Assembly (NCBI GenBank): GCA_035765195.1
Contig: DASTYC010000027.1
Span: 57,428-121,427, forward strand
From: CALAED01 sp035765195
GTDB lineage: Bacteria; Actinomycetota; Actinomycetes; Streptosporangiales; Streptosporangiaceae
DNA length: 64,000 nt
Direction of reading: 5' to 3'
Part shown: piece by piece, positions 8,539 through 16,722 of the stretch
Layout: each line of letters opens with the position of its first letter
Numbering within the stretch: position 1 is the stretch's first letter
Notes under the pieces: model-generated
Told to the model about the DNA's origin: nothing
The model's database searches: none
Seen by the model: only the letters and a program-made list of their open reading frames with translations
Made by a program: the position numbers and the translations under genes

Positions 8539-9485
8539 CCGGGTCGGCGCTGCTGGTGGTCGGCGACGTTGTCACGGACGTGCTGGCGCTGCATCAGGCG
8601 CCGATCCGGGCGGGCACCGACACCGCCGCCGACATCGTCGTACGGCCCGGGGGCTCGGCGGCGAACACCGCCGCCTGGGCGGCCGCCTTCGGCGCGGACG
8701 TACGGCTGCTGGCCCGGGTGGGCACGGACACGGGCGAGTGGCATCGCCGGCAGCTGCTCGCCGCCGGGGTCCGGCCGCACCTGTCCTTCGACGCCGACCG
8801 GCCGACCGCGGTCATCGTCGTGATGGTCGACGCGGCGGGCGAGCGGACGATGCTGACCCATCGCGGCGCCGGCGGCCACCTGGGCCGGGCCGACTGGGAC
8901 GACGCGCTGCTCGACGGCGCCGCGCATCTGCACATCTCGGGCTACGCGCTGTTCGGCGCCGGCGGGTGCGGGCTGGTGCGGCTGGCCATCACGCGGGCGC
9001 GGCGGCGCGGCGTGCGGGTCAGCGTGGACCCCGCGTCCACCGGGTTTCTCGCCCACTTCGGCGTCGAGCGCTTCATCGCGGCCACCGCGGGGTGTGTGAT
9101 CTTGCCCAACCACGCCGAAGCGGAGTTACTGACCGGAACATCCGACGCCGAGGCCGCGGCCATCACGCTCAGCCGGTCGTACGAGCTGGCGGTGGTCAAG
9201 CTCGGCGGAGCCGGGGCGCTCGCCGCCCGGGCGGGCGAGATCACCGTACGCGTCGCGGGCGGCCGGGCCCGGGCTGTCGACTCGACCGGGGCCGGCGACG
9301 CCTTCGCCGGCGGCTTCCTGGCCGCCCGCCTCGGCGGCGCCGGCGACCATGCGGCGGTCGTGGCCGGGTGTCACGCGGGAGCCGCGGCGGTCTCCCAGGT
9401 GGGCGCCCGGCCCCGGGCCGGTTGGGCGCCCGCCGCACCGGTCCGCCAGGCGGCCGACGGCCGAGTGGCAGACTCCCTCTCATGA
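8535..9485 (+). CDS. psuK: PfkB-family sugar kinase, probable pseudouridine kinase
   Basis: 316 residues from ATG 8535, which overlaps the psuG stop. It is a PfkB/ribokinase fold: the N-terminal GDVVTDV, the substrate motif RPGGSAANTAAWAA (about 34-47), and the C-terminal signature DSTGAGDAFAGGFLA with the catalytic Asp in GAGD. The family phosphorylates nucleosides or sugars. Coupling to psuG makes pseudouridine the most likely substrate, with the product passed to PsuG. The sequence itself does not distinguish pseudouridine from ribose or other pentoses, so specificity is inferred from context. The last residues overlap the start of a degraded aldo/keto reductase gene. Confidence 0.85.
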   Translation: MTGSALLVVGDVVTDVLALHQAPIRAGTDTAADIVVRPGGSAANTAAWAAAFGADVRLLARVGTDTGEWHRRQLLAAGVRPHLSFDADRPTAVIVVMVDAAGERTMLTHRGAGGHLGRADWDDALLDGAAHLHISGYALFGAGGCGLVRLAITRARRRGVRVSVDPASTGFLAHFGVERFIAATAGCVILPNHAEAELLTGTSDAEAAAITLSRSYELAVVKLGGAGALAARAGEITVRVAGGRARAVDSTGAGDAFAGGFLAARLGGAGDHAAVVAGCHAGAAAVSQVGARPRAGWAPAAPVRQAADGRVADSLS

Positions 9486-9822
9486 CCTATCTCGCCGCTG
9501 ACGACCGTTACGACCGCATTCCGTACCGGCGCTGTGGACGCAGCGGGCTGAAGCTGCCCGCCATCTCCCGCTCGCCCACATCCGTGCGCTGAACGACATG
9601 GCCGCCGCGCGCGGGCAGTCACTGGCTCAGCTGGCGCTGGCCTGGGCGCTGCGCGACGCCCGGGTCACCTCCGTGCTCATCGGGGTGAGCAGCGTGGCCC
9701 AGCTCGACGACAGCCTCGCCGCCGTCGACCGGCTCGGCTTCACCCCCGAGGAACTGGCCGCCATCGACAAGGACGCCGTCGACGCCGGCATCAACATCTG
9801 GGCCGCCTCCTCGCGGGAGTGA
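9482..9822 (+). pseudogene. Aldo/keto reductase remnant with internal deletion
   Basis: The first ~28 codons from ATG 9482 read MTYLAADDRYDRIPYRRCGR and then SGLKLPAIS, the typical start of YghZ-like aldo/keto reductases. That frame stops at 9590-9592. From about 9574 a different frame continues with HIRALNDMAAARGQSLAQLA, then LAWALRDARVTSVLIG to GINIWAASSRE, the normal C-terminus of the same family. An intact gene needs about 1 kb; only 341 bp remain, so the TIM-barrel middle, including the catalytic Tyr/Lys/His region, is lost together with a frameshift. It is not expected to be functional. Confidence 0.85.
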
Positions 9823-9835
9823 CCGCGCCGGCCGG

Positions 9836-10696
9836 CTATGCTCCCGGCGCCGGGGCGGGCGACAGGACGAAGTCGTGGTCGACGGTGAAGTACGGCGCCG
9901 GCACGCCGAGGCGAGCGGCTTCGGCCGGGTCGTCGTGGCGGACGAACGGGCGGATCAGGCTGTCCTTGACCCCGAACACCGCGTCGGAGTCGAGGTAGTC
10001 GCTGTCGGCGTCGAAGATATGCGTGGTGACGGGCCGGTAACCGTCCGCAGAGACGATGGCGTGGATGTGCGCGGCGCGCCAAGGGTGGCGGTCGGTGGCG
10101 CGCAGCAGCCCGCCGACCGGCCCGTCGGCGGGGATTTGGTAGACGGCGGGCCGTACGGTGACAAAGCGGTAGGAGCCGTCGTCGCGGGCGTGGAAGCGGC
10201 CGCGCAGGTTGAACGGCGGCTGCGCGGGGTCCTGCACGTCGTAGCTGCCGTTGGAGGCGGTCTGCCAGATGTCGAGCAGCGCGCCGGGGATCGGCTTGCC
10301 GTCCGCGCCGCGGACCACGCCGGAGACCACGGCGCGGGGGGCCTCGTCGGCGAGCACGATGGAGTCTCCGTACTCGCGCAGCGGCGCGTCGGCCACATAG
10401 AACGGGCCGAGCACGGTCGACTCCGTGGCCGCGTCGCCCCCGTCGTGATTGATCTCGTCGACCAGCATCGACAGGCCCAGCGTGTCCGACAGCAAGATGA
10501 ACTCCTGGCGCTTGTCGTCGCACATCTGCCCGGTGGCCGTGAGGAACTTGATGCCGGCCAGCCACTCGTCGTCGGTGAGGCCCACCTCCTTGGTGAAGGC
10601 GTGCAGATGCCGGACGAGCGCCTGCATGATCTCGCGCAGCCGCGGGTCGGGGGTGGCGTCGAGGCGGCGTACGACCTCGGCCGTCAGATCTTCCAC
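9836..10696 (-). CDS. Intradiol ring-cleavage dioxygenase, probable hydroxyquinol 1,2-dioxygenase
   Basis: 286 residues from GTG 10696, chosen because GAGGAG precedes it by 7 nt; GTG 10714 is an alternative. The N-terminal helical dimerisation region (LREIMQALVRHLHAFTKEVG, then LTDDEWLAGIKFLT) is followed by the non-haem Fe(III) core. The expected ligands are visible: Tyr in LGPFYVADAP, Tyr in RPAVYQIPADGP, and the two His of HPWRAAHIHA. The enzyme opens a benzene-diol/triol ring between the hydroxyls. Its direct partner upstream is maleylacetate reductase, which points to hydroxyquinol (product maleylacetate) rather than catechol. It is the last gene of the Liv-transporter operon. No flavin monooxygenase that would make hydroxyquinol is present in the window. 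Confidence 0.88.
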   Translation of the reverse strand: MEDLTAEVVRRLDATPDPRLREIMQALVRHLHAFTKEVGLTDDEWLAGIKFLTATGQMCDDKRQEFILLSDTLGLSMLVDEINHDGGDAATESTVLGPFYVADAPLREYGDSIVLADEAPRAVVSGVVRGADGKPIPGALLDIWQTASNGSYDVQDPAQPPFNLRGRFHARDDGSYRFVTVRPAVYQIPADGPVGGLLRATDRHPWRAAHIHAIVSADGYRPVTTHIFDADSDYLDSDAVFGVKDSLIRPFVRHDDPAEAARLGVPAPYFTVDHDFVLSPAPAPGA

Positions 10697-10722
10697 GGTG
10701 ACACTCCTCGGGCTCGTCACGG

Positions 10723-11796
10723 TCACGTCTCGTCGGGCCGGGCGCCGTCCCAGGCGCCGAGCAGCAGCTCGGCCACCCATTCCCGCTCGACGGGGCGCGG
10801 CTCAGCCAGGCCCTTCCGCGCGGCCGCGGCGACCACCAGGTCGGCGGCGGCCTCGACGTCTTCGTGCCGGAACCCCAGCTGGGCCAGCGAGGTGGGCGCG
10901 CCCAGCCGGGCGGTCAGGTCCCACAGCGCCTTGGCCGGGTCGCGCGCGGCCCCGAGCGCGGCGGCCAGCCGGGCCATCGCCGTGGGCGCGAAGGCCTCGA
11001 CGCAGGCGACGGTGTGCGGCAGCACCGCGGCGTGGGTCTCGGCGTGCGGCAGCCCGTAGGCGCCGCCGAGCACGTGGCAGATCGTGTGGTGGATGCCCAT
11101 GGCCGCGCCGGCGAGCGCGGCGCCGCACCGCCACGCGCCGCGCAGCGCCGCGGTGCGGGCCGGCAGGTCGCCGGGTCGCGCCACCACCGTGGGCAGCGCC
11201 GCGGCGAGGATGCCGATGCCCTCCTCCGCCTCACTCTTGGTCTCGGGCGCGGCGTCCGGTGCGTACAGGGCCTCGACGGCGTGCGCGATGGCGTTCATGC
11301 CGGATGCCGCCGACACCTGGGGCGGCAGCGACAGCGTCAGCTCCGGGTCGTAGACCACCACGCGAGGCAGCACCCGGGGGTCGCGGCCGGTCGTCTTGCG
11401 GCCCTCGGCGGTCAACCCCCACACCGGGTTCAGCTCGCTGCCCGCGTAGGTCGTCGGCACCGCGAGGATGGCGATCCCGGTCTGTCTGGCGATGGCCTTG
11501 GCCAGCCCGGTCGCCGAGCCGCCGCCGAGGCAGACGATCAGGTCGGCGCCGGCGTCCGTGGCGGCCGCGGCGCCGGCCGCGGCAGTCTCGGCGGGGACGT
11601 GCACCACCACGTCCTCGATGCGGGCGACCGGGGCCAGGGCGGGCGCGAGCCCGTCGGCGTACGTCTTCTCGTGCCGCCCGGCGATCAGCAGCACCCTCCG
11701 GGCGCCGAGGCGAGCGGCCTCGGCCGGGACCTCGGCCAGCGCCCCGGCGCCGAACACGACGCGCGGCCCGGCCTCGGCGTGATCGAAAACCTCCAC
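10723..11796 (-). CDS. Maleylacetate reductase (iron-type alcohol dehydrogenase family)
   Basis: 357 residues from GTG 11796, preceded by AGGGAG; an upstream ATG (11835) would give a longer, less typical N-terminus. The family opening VFGAGALAEVPAE, the NAD(P)-binding CLGGGSATGLAKAIA, the VPTTYAGSELNPVWGL stretch, and the metal-region His residues in AIAHAVEALYAPDA and GIHHTICHVLGGAYGLPHAETHA are all present. It reduces maleylacetate to 3-oxoadipate, feeding the beta-ketoadipate route. It lies directly ahead of the intradiol dioxygenase (stop about 26 nt before that start) and behind the ABC importer genes, so uptake and ring-cleavage appear co-transcribed. Confidence 0.9.
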   Translation of the reverse strand: MEVFDHAEAGPRVVFGAGALAEVPAEAARLGARRVLLIAGRHEKTYADGLAPALAPVARIEDVVVHVPAETAAAGAAAATDAGADLIVCLGGGSATGLAKAIARQTGIAILAVPTTYAGSELNPVWGLTAEGRKTTGRDPRVLPRVVVYDPELTLSLPPQVSAASGMNAIAHAVEALYAPDAAPETKSEAEEGIGILAAALPTVVARPGDLPARTAALRGAWRCGAALAGAAMGIHHTICHVLGGAYGLPHAETHAAVLPHTVACVEAFAPTAMARLAAALGAARDPAKALWDLTARLGAPTSLAQLGFRHEDVEAAADLVVAAAARKGLAEPRPVEREWVAELLLGAWDGARPDET

Positions 11797-11842
11797 ACCG
11801 CCATGCTCCCTGGGCGGTCCCACCTGCGCAACCATGGGGACC

Positions 11843-12589
11843 CTAAGCCGCCGGGCCCCCGAGGTAGCGGACGGCGAGCCGTTCGTCGGCGAGCAGGTCG
11901 CGGCCGGCGCCGGTGAGGCGGACGGTCCCCGCCTGCAGGAGCGCGCCGCGGTCGGCCACATCGAGCCCGCACCGGACGTCTTGTTCGACCAGCAGGACGG
12001 CGCGCCCGTCGGCGGCCAGCCGGGTGACGGCGTCGAACACCAGCCGCCGCGCCCGGGGTTCGAGCCCGGTCGAGGGCTCGTCGAGCAGGATCAGCCGTGG
12101 CTCCAACATCAGCGCGCGGGCCAGTTCGACCTGCTTTTGCTGGCCGCCGGACAGCGCGCCGGCGTGGTCGCCCCGGCGCCGGTACAAGAGCGGGAAAAGA
12201 TCGGCGACCCGCTCGGCGCGGCGGCGGATCTCCGCCCTGTCACGCAGGATGTAGGCGCCCATCACCAGGTTCTCCCACACGGTGAGCCCGGGGAACAGGC
12301 CGCGCTCCTGCGGGACGTGCGCGATCCCGAGGGTCAGCCGCCGCCGCGGCGACGAGCGGGTGATGGGGACGCCGTCGAAGACGATCTCGCCGCTGCGCGG
12401 GCGCAGCAACCCGCTGATCGCGGCCAGCAGGGTGCTCTTGCCCGCCCCGTTCGGGCCGATGAGGCAGACCACCTCGCCGGCGGCCACGGTCAGGTCGACG
12501 CCGTGCAGAACGTCGCCCGCGTCATAGCCGGCGACCACCCCGGAGACCTCGAGCAGCGCCGTCCGTCCGGCGCCCAGATCGCGGCTCAT
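11843..12589 (-). CDS. livF: Branched-chain/aromatic-type ABC importer ATPase, LivF-like
   Basis: 248 residues from ATG 12589, overlapping the LivG stop by 4 nt (ATGA). Walker A GPNGAGKST at 45-53, a Q-loop in HVPQERGLFPGLTV, signature LSGGQQKQVELARAL, Walker B LILLDEPSTGLEP and an H-loop replaced by Gln in LLVEQDV, which is usual in LivF. It powers the Liv-type permease encoded upstream. Proteins of this clade import branched amino acids, amides or aromatic acids. Co-transcription with hydroxyquinol-pathway genes suggests an aromatic or related carboxylate substrate here, which is inference. Confidence 0.92.
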   Translation of the reverse strand: MSRDLGAGRTALLEVSGVVAGYDAGDVLHGVDLTVAAGEVVCLIGPNGAGKSTLLAAISGLLRPRSGEIVFDGVPITRSSPRRRLTLGIAHVPQERGLFPGLTVWENLVMGAYILRDRAEIRRRAERVADLFPLLYRRRGDHAGALSGGQQKQVELARALMLEPRLILLDEPSTGLEPRARRLVFDAVTRLAADGRAVLLVEQDVRCGLDVADRGALLQAGTVRLTGAGRDLLADERLAVRYLGGPAA

Positions 12590-13320
12590 CGCCAGGCCCC
12601 CAGATAGGTGTCGAGGACCCCGGGGTCGGCCTGGACGACGGCGGGCGGCCCGATGACGATCGGGCGGCCGCGCGCCATGACGATCAGCGGATCGCACAAT
12701 CGCATCACGAAGCTCAGGTTGTGCTCGACGACGAGGAACGTGACGCCCGCGGCGTGGCTGGACTTGATGTGGCGCTCCATCACCTCCGCCACCGCCGGGC
12801 TCACCCCCGCGCTCGGCTCATCGAGCAGCACCATCCGCGGCTCGCTCATCAACGCGGCTGCGAACGCCAGCAGCTTGCGCTGGCCGTGAGACAGCTGTCC
12901 GGCGGGCTGATGGGCGACGCCGGCCAGGCCGAACTCCTCCATCAGCGCCAGCGCCCGGTCCCGGTCGCGGCGCCGTACCCGCGGGGTGAGCGTCGCCCAC
13001 CACGGCGGCGCGGCGGCCACGACGACGTTCTCCAGCGCGGTCAGCGTGCCGAACACCCGGGGGTGCTGGAACGTCCGTACCAGGCCAGCGCGGCACATCT
13101 TGGCGGGCTCCGGCCTGACCTTACGACCGGCGAAGCGGACCGAGCCGGCGTCCGGCCGCACGTAGCCGCTGATCACGTTGAAGGCCGTGGTCTTGCCGGA
13201 CCCGTTGGGACCGATGAGGCCGGTGATGGAGCCCTCGGCCACCCCGAAGCGGCAGTCGTCGAGCGCGGCGATCCCGCCGTAGCGCTTGGTGAGGCCCACG
13301 ACCTCCAGCAGGTTGTTCAC
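12586..13320 (-). CDS. livG: Branched-chain/aromatic-type ABC importer ATPase, LivG-like
   Basis: 244 residues from GTG 13320, which overlaps the LivM stop (GTGA). Walker A GPNGSGKTT at 37-45, the Liv-type RTFQHPRVFGTLTALENV Q-loop, signature LSHGQRKLLAFAAAL (LSHGQ rather than LSGGQ, as is common in LivG), Walker B MVLLDEPSAGVSP and an H-loop in FLVVEHNLSFV. It pairs with LivF as the heterodimeric motor. The ACCESSORY loop between Walker A and the signature is of LivG length. Confidence 0.92.
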   Translation of the reverse strand: MNNLLEVVGLTKRYGGIAALDDCRFGVAEGSITGLIGPNGSGKTTAFNVISGYVRPDAGSVRFAGRKVRPEPAKMCRAGLVRTFQHPRVFGTLTALENVVVAAAPPWWATLTPRVRRRDRDRALALMEEFGLAGVAHQPAGQLSHGQRKLLAFAAALMSEPRMVLLDEPSAGVSPAVAEVMERHIKSSHAAGVTFLVVEHNLSFVMRLCDPLIVMARGRPIVIGPPAVVQADPGVLDTYLGAWR

Positions 13321-14345
13321 GACCCGATCCGCTCCCTTCGCGCCCGCACCCGATCCACGGAGACGTGGTAGGCGGGCCCGGGCTGTCGCGCCGCGGCCAG
13401 CGTCGGCACGATGCCGCGCGGCAGCGCCAAGATGACGACGAGGAACACCGCGGCGTACGCCACCAGATACAGCCGCGACGAGCCGAACTGGTAGGCGAGG
13501 AGCTGCTGTGCCGGGGCCAGCAGGAAGGCGCCGAGCACCGGGCCCCACAGCGTCGCCCGGCCGCCCAGGTAGGTCATCAGCACCATGGCGATGGCGATGA
13601 ACGGGTCGATCGCGAACTGCGGGTAGACGAACGAGACGTAGTAGGCCCAGATCGCCCCGGCCGCCGCGGTGAAGGCCGCCGACAGGCCGAACGCGAGCAG
13701 CTTGACGAACGTCACGTGCACGCCGACGCCGCGCGCCTTGTCCTCGTCGGCCCGTATCGCGAGCAGCGCCGACCCCAGCTTCGTCCGGTCGACCGCGAAG
13801 GCCGCCCCCAGCGCCACGGCCAGCAGCGCGAGCAGCGCGTAGTAGTAGGGCCACTCGAAGGTGCGCTCGGCGAACGGCGGCACGGGCAGCGCGATGCCCT
13901 GCGCGCCGCCGGTGAGGCCGCGCAGGTTGAACGCGAGCGCCTGGGTGATGAACAGCAGCGTGATGGTGACGATGGCGAACACCTCGGCCCGGGTCCGCAT
14001 CGCGATCCACGCCACCGGCAGCGCGGCGAGCGCCACGGCCACGCCGATCGGCGCCGCCGCGAGGAACGGGCCGTAGCCGGCGCCCACGTCACGACCGGCG
14101 AACAACAACGCCTCGGCGTAGGCTCCGATGCCGAACAGCGCGCCGTGCCCGAGGGACGGATAGCCGGCGTACCCGCCGACGAGGTTCCACGCGGTGGCCA
14201 GCACCGCGAACATCAGCGTGAACACGGCGATGTTGAGCAGCCAGTGCGCGTTCAGCACGACCGGGAGCGCCAGCAGCGCCGCGAAGAAGCCGGCCCACAG
14301 GCCGCCGCTCCTGGCCCGGCGCAGGGCGCCGCCCCGCGCGCTCAC
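13317..14345 (-). CDS. livM: Liv-type ABC permease, LivM-like
   Basis: 342 residues from GTG 14345, overlapping the LivH stop by 4 nt. It is a polytopic membrane protein with about nine to ten hydrophobic segments, beginning with GFFAALLALPVVLNAHWLLN. The LivM signature region is seen in AWNLVGGYAGYPSLGHGALF and later in LLAIRADEDKARGVGVHV, the cytoplasmic coupling loop that contacts the ATPases. It forms the translocation pore together with LivH. The tightly overlapping order livK-livH-livM-livG-livF is standard for the family. Confidence 0.9.
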   Translation of the reverse strand: MSARGGALRRARSGGLWAGFFAALLALPVVLNAHWLLNIAVFTLMFAVLATAWNLVGGYAGYPSLGHGALFGIGAYAEALLFAGRDVGAGYGPFLAAAPIGVAVALAALPVAWIAMRTRAEVFAIVTITLLFITQALAFNLRGLTGGAQGIALPVPPFAERTFEWPYYYALLALLAVALGAAFAVDRTKLGSALLAIRADEDKARGVGVHVTFVKLLAFGLSAAFTAAAGAIWAYYVSFVYPQFAIDPFIAIAMVLMTYLGGRATLWGPVLGAFLLAPAQQLLAYQFGSSRLYLVAYAAVFLVVILALPRGIVPTLAAARQPGPAYHVSVDRVRARRERIGS

Positions 14346-15229
14346 GCCGCACCTCGCAGCGCCGGGCCGAACAGCCCGCGCGGCCGGAGCAGCAGGACGG
14401 CGAGCAGCACGACGAAGAAGGCGAAGTCGGCCCACACCGGCGAGACCGTCACCGCCACGACGCTGGAGATCACGCCCATGCCGGCCGCCGCCACGATCGC
14501 GCCGCCGATGCTGCCGAGTCCGCCGAGCACGACGATGGTGAGCAACCGGGCGATGAGCTCGTAATGGCTGCTCGGATTGAACGGGTAGACGAGCCCGAAC
14601 ACCGAGCCCGCGGCCGCCGCCGTCGCCGCGCCGAGTCCGAAGCCGACGGCGCCGATCCGGTCCACGTCCACGCCGAGCAGCCGCGCCGATGTGGGGTTTT
14701 GCACGGTGGCGCGGATGGCCCGGCCGACCCGCGTCCCGCGCAGCAGCGCGATCAGCGCGGCGAGCAGCACGACGGACAAGGCGAACGCGTAGGCCCGGAC
14801 CGCGGGCACCTGAAACCCCAGCACCGACCAGGACGCGTCGGCGTAGGGCGCCTCGATGGAGCGGTACGTCGTGTTGTACAGGACGGTCAGCAGCCCCTCG
14901 ATGCCGAGCGCGACGGCGAAGGTGACCAGCAGCGACAGCTCGGCGCGGTCGCCGGCCCCGAGCGGCCGCACGAACAGCAGCTGGATGGCGACGCCGAACC
15001 CGAACATCAGCGGCGTGGTGATGCCGATCGCCAGGAACGGATCGACGCCGAGGCCGCCCGTCAGGCTGTAGGCGACGTACGCGGCGAGCAGGACGAGCGC
15101 GCCCTGCGCCAGGTTGACCACGCGCATGACCCCGAAGATCAACGTCTGCCCAGAGGCCATCAGCGCGTAGACGCCCCCGGTCAGCACGCCGAGGATCACG
15201 GCTTGGACGATCGCGTGGGCGGAATGCAT
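14342..15229 (-). CDS. livH: Liv-type ABC permease, LivH-like
   Basis: 295 residues from ATG 15229, starting 4 nt after the binding-protein stop. It has about eight hydrophobic helices. Family landmarks are GVLTGGVYALMASGQTLIFG, the MRVVNLAQGALVLLAAYVAY stretch and the loop AIRATVQNPTSARLLGVDVD that carries the EAA-like coupling helix. It dimerises with LivM. No anomalies are seen in length or hydropathy. Confidence 0.9.
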   Translation of the reverse strand: MHSAHAIVQAVILGVLTGGVYALMASGQTLIFGVMRVVNLAQGALVLLAAYVAYSLTGGLGVDPFLAIGITTPLMFGFGVAIQLLFVRPLGAGDRAELSLLVTFAVALGIEGLLTVLYNTTYRSIEAPYADASWSVLGFQVPAVRAYAFALSVVLLAALIALLRGTRVGRAIRATVQNPTSARLLGVDVDRIGAVGFGLGAATAAAAGSVFGLVYPFNPSSHYELIARLLTIVVLGGLGSIGGAIVAAAGMGVISSVVAVTVSPVWADFAFFVVLLAVLLLRPRGLFGPALRGAA

Positions 15230-15232
15230 GGC

Positions 15233-16513
15233 TCACCGACTCCACGCGAGCTTGGGGTCGACCGGCCGGTGCAGCGCCTTGGCCGGGGGATAGACGGGGG
15301 TCAGCCTGCCGTCGATCCATTGGGCGAGCAGGTAGGAGCCCCGGGGCGCCCCGTCCGCGTCCCAGGACAGGTTGCCGACGAGGGTCGGCCACGAGTCCGA
15401 ACGCAGCGCCCGGACGATGGTGGCGTTGTCCACCGCGCCGGTCCGCGCGGCGACCTGCTCGACCAGCTGGCCGCAGGCGTAGGCCTCCGCCGACGTCATG
15501 TCGATCTCATGGGGGCCGCCGCCGTACCTGGCCTTGTAGGCCCGAACGAACTCGTCGCTGCCGCGCGCGGCCGAGCCGGCGAACCAGTCCCCCGCGGAGA
15601 AGATGCCGTTGACGTGGCCGCGGCCCACCCGCTGGGGGTAGTCGGCCGGCGCGTTGGCGCCGTTCGACAGGAACAGCCACTTCGGGGCGTACCTCAGCTG
15701 GATCATCGCCCTGGTGAGCTGGTACCCGTCCTCGGGCTGGGTGCCGCCCACGACGACGTCGGGTTTGGACTGCGCGATGGCGGAGGCGACGGGGGTGAGG
15801 TCGGTCAGCTGCGCCGGATAGGTGCCGCGGTAGACGGTCTTGATGCCCGCGTGCTCGAACAGCCGCCTGACGTGGTCGGCGACCGGCGCGGCGAACGGAT
15901 CGTCGAGCGAGGGGTAGGCCGCGCTCTTGGGCCGGCGACTCGGCGGCAGCGACAGGATGTAGTCGGCGAAGATCTCGCCCTGCTTGACCACCGGCGCGGG
16001 CTGGACGAAGAACAGGTTGTTCAGATGCTGCTCGAACACCTTCGGGCCGCCGCCGGCGGGCTCCAGGAAGGCGTAGTGGTGGCGGGCGGCGACCTGCGAC
16101 GCCGGGATCGTCAGCAGGCTCGAGAAGGGACCGAAGACGAGGTCGACGTCGTCGCGCGTGATGAGGTTCTGGTAGTTGGTGGTGACCTGGTTCGGCTGGG
16201 AGGCGTCGTCGACGATCTTCAGGCGCACCTGGCGGCCGAGGACGCCGCCGCGCCTGTTGACGACGGCGGCCCACAGCTCGTAGCCGCGTTTGGCGGCCTT
16301 GCCCGGATCGGAGAACGCGCCCGTCTGCGACAGGGAGATGCCGATGGTCAGCGGCTTGGTCGTGCCCTTGGCGCCCGCCGATCCCGGCGCGGCGCCGTCG
16401 CCACCGGCCCCCAGACCGCATCCGGCCACGCCCGCGGTCAGCGTCAACGCGGCGAGGATCGCGATCAGGCGCGACTTTTCGATTCTCAGACGATTACGCC
16501 GTCCATGGAACAC
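15233..16513 (-). CDS. livK: Liv-type ABC substrate-binding lipoprotein
   Basis: 426 residues from GTG 16513, chosen because GAGGAGGTGAAAGGC precedes it; a longer upstream ATG frame (16615) is rejected because it would place the signal peptide internally. Basic residues, a hydrophobic stretch (LIAILAALTLTAGVAGC) and the lipobox Cys mark a lipoprotein. The mature domain opens with PLTIGISLSQTGAFSD and continues with GYELWAAVVNRRGGVLGRQVRLKIVDDASQP, the two-lobed Leu/Ile/Val-binding fold. It is first in the operon, just downstream of the LacI-controlled promoter. Ligand identity cannot be read from sequence; the hydroxyquinol genes hint at an aromatic compound. Confidence 0.88.
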   Translation of the reverse strand: MFHGRRNRLRIEKSRLIAILAALTLTAGVAGCGLGAGGDGAAPGSAGAKGTTKPLTIGISLSQTGAFSDPGKAAKRGYELWAAVVNRRGGVLGRQVRLKIVDDASQPNQVTTNYQNLITRDDVDLVFGPFSSLLTIPASQVAARHHYAFLEPAGGGPKVFEQHLNNLFFVQPAPVVKQGEIFADYILSLPPSRRPKSAAYPSLDDPFAAPVADHVRRLFEHAGIKTVYRGTYPAQLTDLTPVASAIAQSKPDVVVGGTQPEDGYQLTRAMIQLRYAPKWLFLSNGANAPADYPQRVGRGHVNGIFSAGDWFAGSAARGSDEFVRAYKARYGGGPHEIDMTSAEAYACGQLVEQVAARTGAVDNATIVRALRSDSWPTLVGNLSWDADGAPRGSYLLAQWIDGRLTPVYPPAKALHRPVDPKLAWSR

Positions 16514-16611
16514 GCCTTTCACCTCCTCTCCGCGAAACCGGGCCGGGCGGATGGAGGGAGCATCCAGGCGTGACCGGCCCGGTTCCTGCGCGGGAGTGGT
16601 GCACAAGCGAT

Positions 16612-16623
16612 GCAATCGATTGC
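16612..16623. promoter_or_regulatory. LacI-type operator O1 overlapping the liv-operon +1
   Basis: GCAATCGATTGC is a perfect 12-bp palindrome with the central CpG typical of LacI/GalR-family operators. It sits across the predicted transcription start of the divergent liv operon. A near-identical site lies 67 bp away (centre to centre), and a LacI-family gene starts 100 bp to the right. Confidence 0.7.
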
Positions 16624-16627
16624 CCCG

Positions 16628-16656
16628 ACGTTAGGACTGCTCAGGTGGGGTGTCAA
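16628..16656 (-). promoter_or_regulatory. Promoter of the liv-hydroxyquinol operon
   Basis: On the minus strand, TTGACA (16656-16651) is followed by exactly 17 nt and then TAACGT (16633-16628), a good sigma-70/HrdB-type match. Transcription would start near 16621, inside the first LacI-type operator, leaving a leader of about 110 nt before the livK start codon. Confidence 0.65.
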
Positions 16657-16678
16657 CGCAAGAAATGGTAAACAGGAC

Positions 16679-16690
16679 GCAATCGCTTGC
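16679..16690. promoter_or_regulatory. LacI-type operator O2 beside the lacI-family promoter
   Basis: GCAATCGCTTGC matches O1 at 11 of 12 positions and keeps the GCAA/TTGC half-sites. It is immediately followed by TATAAC (16691-16696), a possible -10 for the regulator gene, and lies upstream of the liv -35. With O1 it could support looping repression of the liv operon and autoregulation. Confidence 0.62.
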
Positions 16691-16722
16691 TATAACCGAT
16701 TTCGCGAGCTTAATCTCAATTT

